A DNA stretch of 8,127 nt from Nitrospinota bacterium (lineage in GTDB: Bacteria > Nitrospinota > Nitrospinia > UBA9942 > JAHJSF01): positions 1-8,127 of the forward strand of contig JAHJSF010000077.1 of NCBI GenBank assembly GCA_018830405.1, read 5' to 3'. A program made the translations under genes and the position numbers. Positions within the stretch are counted from its first letter, which is position 1, and each line of letters begins with the position of its first letter. Of the stretch, positions 4,899 to 8,127 are shown in pieces. The notes beneath the pieces were generated by a model. The model searched no databases. It had not been told where the DNA came from and worked only from the letters and a program-made list of their open reading frames with translations.

Positions 4899-6806
4899 TT
4901 ATTTTTTATCGTCTACATCCTCAAACTCGGCATCGACAACATCTGAATCATCCTTCTTTGCCTCAGGCTCCCCTTTAGGAGATTCAGCCCCGTGAGGAGC
5001 CTCGGCTTCAGCCTGCTTATACATAATCTCGGCCAGCTTGTGAGATTCTTTGGTAAGCTTCTCGGTTGCCTCTTTTATCTTGGCATGGTCATCACTCTCC
5101 AACATCTTCTTGGCTTCAGCAATAGCCTCTTCAAGGGTCTTAGCCTCCGCCTCGGGAATCTTATCCTTATTCTCATTCAGCATCTTCTCGGTGCTGTAGC
5201 AGAGAGAATCAAGCTGGTTTCTGGCATCAATCGCCTCACGTCTCTTCTTATCATCATCGGCGTTGGCTTCGGCCTCGTTGACCATTCGGTCAACGTCATC
5301 CTTGCTGATACCGCTGGAGCTGGTTATGGTTATCTTCTGCTCTTTTCCGGTTCCCTTATCCTTGGCCGAAACATTAACTATGCCGTTGGCATCGATATCA
5401 AAGGTAACCTCAATCTGCGGAACCCCTCTGGGAGCAGACGGGATGCCTACCAGATGGAATTTGCCCAAGGTCCTGTTGTCTTTGGCCATCTCCCTCTCCC
5501 CCTGCATGACGTGAATTTCAACACTGGTCTGACTATCAGCCGCGGTTGAGAAGACCTCGCTCTTCTTGGTGGGGATAGTGGTGTTTCTCTGAATGAGCTT
5601 GGTCATTACGCCGCCCAAGGTTTCGATACCAAGAGAAAGCGGGGTTACATCAAGAAGGAGGATGTCTTTAACATCTCCGGCTAAAACTCCCCCCTGAATG
5701 GCCGCGCCAAGGGCAACTACCTCATCCGGGTTAACCCCTTTATGAGGCTCCTTGCCGAAGAAATTCTTAACAAAGGCCTGTATCTTGGGGCCTCTGGTTG
5801 AACCGCCGACAAGAATCGCCTCATCTATATCACTAGCCTTAAAACCGGCATCCTTTAGAGCCATATCACAAGGCTTGTGGCTCCTCTCGACCAGGTCCTC
5901 AGTCATCTGCTCATACTTACCCCTGCTAAGTTTCATATTAAGATGCTTAGGACCGCTGGCATCTGCAGTAATGAAGGGGAGGTTTATATCTGTCTCAACG
6001 GTAGAAGAAAGCTCAATCTTGGCCTTCTCGGCAGCTTCCTTCAGACGCTGCAGGGCCATGACATCCTTGGAGAGATCCACCCCTTGGGCCTTCTTAAATT
6101 CATCAACAATCCAATTTATAATCCTCTGGTCTAAATCGTCTCCGCCAAGATGGGTATCGCCGTTAGTCGCCTTGACCTCGACAACATTATCCCCAACCTC
6201 AAGTATCGAAATGTCGAATGTCCCTCCGCCAAAGTCGTAGACAGCAATCTGTTCATCGCTCTTTTTATCCAGACCGTAGGCCAGGGCCGAGGCAGTCGGC
6301 TCGTTTATAATCCTCTTAACCTCAAGTCCGGCTATCTTGCCGGCATCCTTGGTAGCCTGTCTCTGGGAATCATTAAAATAGGCAGGGACGGTTATAACCG
6401 CCTCTGTTACCGGAGAGCCAAGATAGGTCTCGGCTGACTTTTTAAGTTTCTGGAGTATCATGGCCGATATCTCAATAGGGGAATACTGTTTTCCCCTGAC
6501 CTCTATCTTGGCCTCTCCCTTATCCCCTTTAACAACCTTGTAGGGAACGGTCTTAATCTCGTCCTGAACCTCGTCAAACTTACGCCCCATAAAGCGTTTA
6601 ACCGAATATATGGTATTCTCCGGGTTGGTAACCGCCTGCCTCTTAGCTACCTGTCCAACCATAATCTCTCCGTCTTTGCCGAAGGCCACAACAGAAGGGG
6701 TGGTGCGGTTCCCTTCCTCGTTGATAATAACCTCAGGGCTGTTCCCCTCCATAACGGCCACAACCGAGTTGGTTGTTCCCAAATCTATACCAATAATCTT
6801 CCCCAT
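4899..6806 (-). CDS. dnaK: Chaperone DnaK (Hsp70)
   Basis: Cytosolic ATP-driven chaperone at the centre of protein folding and heat-shock response. At 635 aa it has the normal bacterial length. The ATPase domain (1-380) carries IDLGTTNS (7-14), [14 protein letters not shown] (189-202) and [10 protein letters not shown] (331-340). The linker is DILLLDVTP (381-389). The beta substrate domain (about 390-500) and helical lid (about 501-600) follow, then an acidic tail ending [14 protein letters not shown], close to the classic E. coli end. One oddity is Gly339, where the third Hsp70 signature normally has Ile, Leu, Val or Met. The ATG at 6806 has GGAGGA 4 bases upstream. First gene of the operon; probable promoter elements lie in the 161 bases before it. 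No hrcA or hspR gene is visible in the window. Confidence 0.98.
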   Translation of the reverse strand: MGKIIGIDLGTTNSVVAVMEGNSPEVIINEEGNRTTPSVVAFGKDGEIMVGQVAKRQAVTNPENTIYSVKRFMGRKFDEVQDEIKTVPYKVVKGDKGEAKIEVRGKQYSPIEISAMILQKLKKSAETYLGSPVTEAVITVPAYFNDSQRQATKDAGKIAGLEVKRIINEPTASALAYGLDKKSDEQIAVYDFGGGTFDISILEVGDNVVEVKATNGDTHLGGDDLDQRIINWIVDEFKKAQGVDLSKDVMALQRLKEAAEKAKIELSSTVETDINLPFITADASGPKHLNMKLSRGKYEQMTEDLVERSHKPCDMALKDAGFKASDIDEAILVGGSTRGPKIQAFVKNFFGKEPHKGVNPDEVVALGAAIQGGVLAGDVKDILLLDVTPLSLGIETLGGVMTKLIQRNTTIPTKKSEVFSTAADSQTSVEIHVMQGEREMAKDNRTLGKFHLVGIPSAPRGVPQIEVTFDIDANGIVNVSAKDKGTGKEQKITITSSSGISKDDVDRMVNEAEANADDDKKRREAIDARNQLDSLCYSTEKMLNENKDKIPEAEAKTLEEAIAEAKKMLESDDHAKIKEATEKLTKESHKLAEIMYKQAEAEAPHGAESPKGEPEAKKDDSDVVDAEFEDVDDKK

Positions 6807-6810
6807 CTAA

Positions 6811-6816
6811 TCCTCC
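6811..6816 (-). promoter_or_regulatory. Shine-Dalgarno of dnaK
   Basis: GGAGGA on the minus strand, 4 bases before the dnaK ATG. It is the strongest ribosome site in the operon, consistent with DnaK being made in excess over GrpE and DnaJ. Confidence 0.8.
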
Positions 6817-6867
6817 AAGATATAATTTAAAAATATTTCAAAATGACAATAGATACACACTGTTTTA

Positions 6868-6882
6868 GGACATTGTCGGACA
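6868..6882 (-). promoter_or_regulatory. Operator-like TGTCC repeats upstream of dnaK
   Basis: On the minus strand TGTCCGACAA is followed at once by TGTCCTAAAA, a direct repeat with a 10-base step, and GACAATGTC forms a near-palindrome across the join. It lies just downstream of the candidate -10 and could be an operator. It could also be a leftover insertion-sequence end, since TGTCC repeats also mark the element at the right edge of the window. Confidence 0.25.
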
Positions 6883-6883
6883 C

Positions 6884-6912
6884 CATGTAATACTGCCAAT
6901 CGGCGATGTCAA
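6884..6912 (-). promoter_or_regulatory. Candidate sigma-70-type promoter for the dnaK operon
   Basis: A perfect -35 TTGACA (6912 down to 6907) is followed 17 bases later by TACATG (6889-6884), a poor -10. TATTAC, three bases closer, is an alternative with short spacing. No sigma-32 style CCCCAT box and no CIRCE palindrome are present. Confidence 0.35.
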
Positions 6913-6967
6913 GCAAAGGAAGGGAATAATATGAGTTGACTAAACCGGCGGGGCTAACAATATTGTC

Positions 6968-7732
6968 TCAAGGGCTTTCATGCACCTTAGTGACCTTTTC
7001 AACAACAATATCCTTCTCGTAGGGGCTATCCTGGTCTCTTGAGATAACAGCCTTTAGGGTAACAACCCGCCCTACATATTTCTCAAATTTTTTGGCCTGA
7101 GGCCCCTTTATGTAGTATATGACCGATTTTTTGCTTCTCCCCTTATGGGGAACGAGCTGCAGGTCGGAGTATTTCCAGTAGAGAAGACGGCCGGTAAGAT
7201 CGACAGGGACATCATTCTTCTTTTTACCTGAGAGGTTATTCAGCTTGAGCATAACCGGCATATCGCTCTTCTTGAGCATCAGGATGTTGTAGTAGACCGA
7301 TTTTTTCCCGGGGATATCGTCATTCTTGTTGATATGGGAGTAATTGACATATACCTGCAACGCCCCATCCTTTTCTAAAACCTTCGACACCGAGATTGAG
7401 TAATTATCGATCGGCTCAGTCATAACAGCCACCAGCATATATTGGTCAAAGTTAACACGCTTCAGCTCACTTTCAAGCTGGTTGACCTTGAGATGTACCG
7501 GGTAATTCCTTATCTCTCTGAGCTTGTCCAGGAAGTGGGTCATCCCCTCTCTTGAACGGATAACTTTGACATGGGGGGGAATAGAGGCGCTTGTCCCTCT
7601 GATATTAGTGGTGAGATGCCCTTTAAACTCTTTATAGATTTGCATATCGGCCGCATTAACCGATAAGGGGGCAAACATAGCCGCGACAGATAAAGCTAAA
7701 GCAATAAAAATATTTTTTCTATAACAGAACAC
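6968..7732 (-). CDS. Exported protein with probable PrcB-like domain, function unknown
   Basis: I do not recognise a named gene. The 254-aa product starts with a Sec signal peptide: basic MFCYRK, a hydrophobic core (about 8-24) and a likely signal peptidase I site after VNA (cleavage near 27/28). No other membrane segment follows, so it is probably periplasmic or secreted. Residues about 93-135 (VNFDQYMLVAV, then YSISVSKVLEKDGALQVYV) look like the PrcB C-terminal domain, known from a partner of the Treponema PrtP protease. That match is by eye only. The rest is basic (KKK runs) and strand-rich; the last 40 residues (YVGRVVTLKAVI) look like a small beta-barrel. The start is GTG at 7732 with AGGT upstream; no in-frame ATG exists before residue 19. 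It points into dnaK with a 161-base gap, so it is probably a separate unit. Confidence 0.75.
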   Translation of the reverse strand: MFCYRKNIFIALALSVAAMFAPLSVNAADMQIYKEFKGHLTTNIRGTSASIPPHVKVIRSREGMTHFLDKLREIRNYPVHLKVNQLESELKRVNFDQYMLVAVMTEPIDNYSISVSKVLEKDGALQVYVNYSHINKNDDIPGKKSVYYNILMLKKSDMPVMLKLNNLSGKKKNDVPVDLTGRLLYWKYSDLQLVPHKGRSKKSVIYYIKGPQAKKFEKYVGRVVTLKAVISRDQDSPYEKDIVVEKVTKVHESP

Positions 7733-7853
7733 AGCGCTACCTATTTATTAAATTGAGGGGCGTAATGAGCAACTTGTCGATATTGAAAGACAAAATCCCT
7801 TGAAAAGATAGACTGCTGTCGAGATAAACCAACCGGCTTCGAAAGTAAAATAA

Positions 7854-7926
7854 TGGGCGAAACAGGGATCGAACCTGTGACATCCGCCTTGTAAGGGCGG
7901 CGCTCTCCCATCTGAGCTATTCGCCC
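7854..7926 (-). tRNA. tRNA-Val (anticodon UAC)
   Basis: The 73 bases fold into a complete cloverleaf. The acceptor stem is GGGCGAA/TTCGCCC (7 perfect pairs), the D stem GCTC/GAGC, and the anticodon stem CCGCC/GGCGG with loop CTTACAA (anticodon UAC). The T stem is ACAGG/CCTGT with loop TTCGATC, and the discriminator is A. CCA is not encoded (ATTA follows), so it is added after transcription. A TATATAAA box at 7954-7961 lies at a plausible -10 distance upstream. Confidence 0.97.
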
Positions 7927-7953
7927 GAAAACACCTTCAATGAGGTTAGCACT

Positions 7954-7961
7954 TTTATATA
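7954..7961 (-). promoter_or_regulatory. Possible -10 box of tRNA-Val
   Basis: TATATAAA on the minus strand, about 27 bases before the mature 5' end. A weak TTTTCC about 18 bases further upstream could be the -35, but that site falls inside or beside the insertion-sequence end. The insertion may therefore have changed the native promoter. Confidence 0.3.
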
Positions 7962-8043
7962 AGATGCGCAACTGTGCCCGGAAAATTTGTAGCGAGCAGA
8001 TAAACTGTCCTCATCTGTAGCACATCAATTGTCCGGTTATTAT

Positions 8044-8049
8044 TATAAT
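8044..8049 (+). promoter_or_regulatory. -10 box of the transposase gene
   Basis: A perfect TATAAT, 27 bases before the transposase ATG. No good -35 lies at 16-18 bases: TTGTCC at 8029-8034 is too close. Expression is therefore probably low, or driven by a promoter formed on circularisation. Confidence 0.45.
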
Positions 8050-8061
8050 GTATGGCCAGAG

Positions 8062-8070
8062 AAAGGAGGG
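8062..8070 (+). promoter_or_regulatory. Shine-Dalgarno of the transposase gene
   Basis: AAAGGAGGG, 6 bases before the ATG at 8077: a near-perfect ribosome site at ideal spacing, fixing the start. Confidence 0.85.
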
Positions 8071-8076
8071 CTATAC

Positions 8077-8127
8077 ATGAGACGAACGGAGATACTGCAG
8101 GAGGTTCGGAAGATGAGATTTGAAGAA
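8077..8127 (+). CDS. Transposase, N-terminal fragment (runs off the window)
   Basis: Seventeen codons, MRRTEILQEVRKMRFEE, then the window ends in frame. I recognise this opening from ISNCY-family transposases, where it is followed by a helix-turn-helix and then a DDE catalytic domain; those parts lie outside the window. Strong ribosome site and -10 box upstream. The family call rests on 17 residues plus the tandem repeats at the element end, so it is likely but not certain. Confidence 0.65.
   Translation, partial: MRRTEILQEVRKMRFEE

Larger units (their letters stand above)
7988..8127 (+). mobile_element. Left end of an insertion sequence (ISNCY-like), cut by the window edge
   Basis: The end is inferred from the transposase start at 8077 and from two tandem terminal-type repeats before it: TGTAGCGAGC...TGTCC (7988-8010) and TGTAGCACATCAATTGTCC (8016-8034). 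Both begin TGTAGC and end TGTCC. Such repeated transposase-binding sites are common at insertion-sequence ends. The exact boundary and any target duplication cannot be fixed without the right end. Confidence 0.6.

Noticed and set aside
4992-6437. Several plus-strand frames of 80-185 codons across dnaK
   Set aside because: They are shadows of the dnaK coding strand, with no ribosome sites or domains.
7945-7970. TTAGCACTT resembling a CIRCE half-site upstream of the tRNA
   Set aside because: The matching GAGTGCTAA half is absent at the required spacing, and the site is not upstream of a chaperone gene.
7741-7971. 76-codon minus-strand reading frame
   Set aside because: It runs through tRNA-Val; its protein-like middle (QMGERRPYKADVTGS) is just the tRNA sequence translated.

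Overview
The window is bacterial chromosomal DNA from an organism I cannot place to phylum. A complete DnaK/GrpE/DnaJ chaperone set, a tRNA-Val without an encoded CCA end, a protein with a Sec-type signal peptide, and several unrelated palindromic intergenic repeats suggest a moderate-GC, repeat-rich bacterium, possibly from a poorly cultured lineage. That placement is inference.

Layout, left to right. (1) Bases 69-1196 carry two rightward genes: an orphan GrpE-type nucleotide exchange factor with an uncertain 5' end, and a small RNase HI-type protein starting at a TTG behind a good Shine-Dalgarno. (2) Bases 1197-1521 hold no gene. They contain a chain of five different palindromic or periodic repeats, the last of which runs into the 3' end of the next gene. 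(3) Bases 1522-2915 (minus strand) hold an RNase Z-like metallo-beta-lactamase-fold hydrolase followed, with a 4-base ATGA overlap, by a helix-hairpin-helix DNA glycosylase of the MagIII/endonuclease III-related type. (4) Bases 2916-3128 hold a composite inverted repeat. (5) Bases 3129-6806 (minus) are the chaperone operon in the order dnaK-grpE-dnaJ, with a probable promoter and operator-like repeats at 6807-6967. (6) Bases 6968-7732 (minus) encode an exported protein with a probable PrcB-like domain. (7) Bases 7854-7926 (minus) are tRNA-Val(UAC). (8) From about 7988 to the right edge lies the left end of an insertion sequence: tandem terminal repeats, a -10 box, a strong Shine-Dalgarno and the first 17 codons of a transposase.

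How the genes work together. DnaK (ATPase and substrate binding), DnaJ (delivers substrates and triggers ATP hydrolysis) and GrpE (ADP release) form one folding machine. The window encodes two clearly different GrpE proteins. The orphan copy matches the family signature fully, while the copy inside the operon is divergent and lacks a conserved His. The hydrolase and glycosylase look translationally coupled. I see no evidence for a new defence or mobile system. The most interesting points are the GrpE duplication, the repeat that supplies a gene's last codons, and the repeat clusters themselves.
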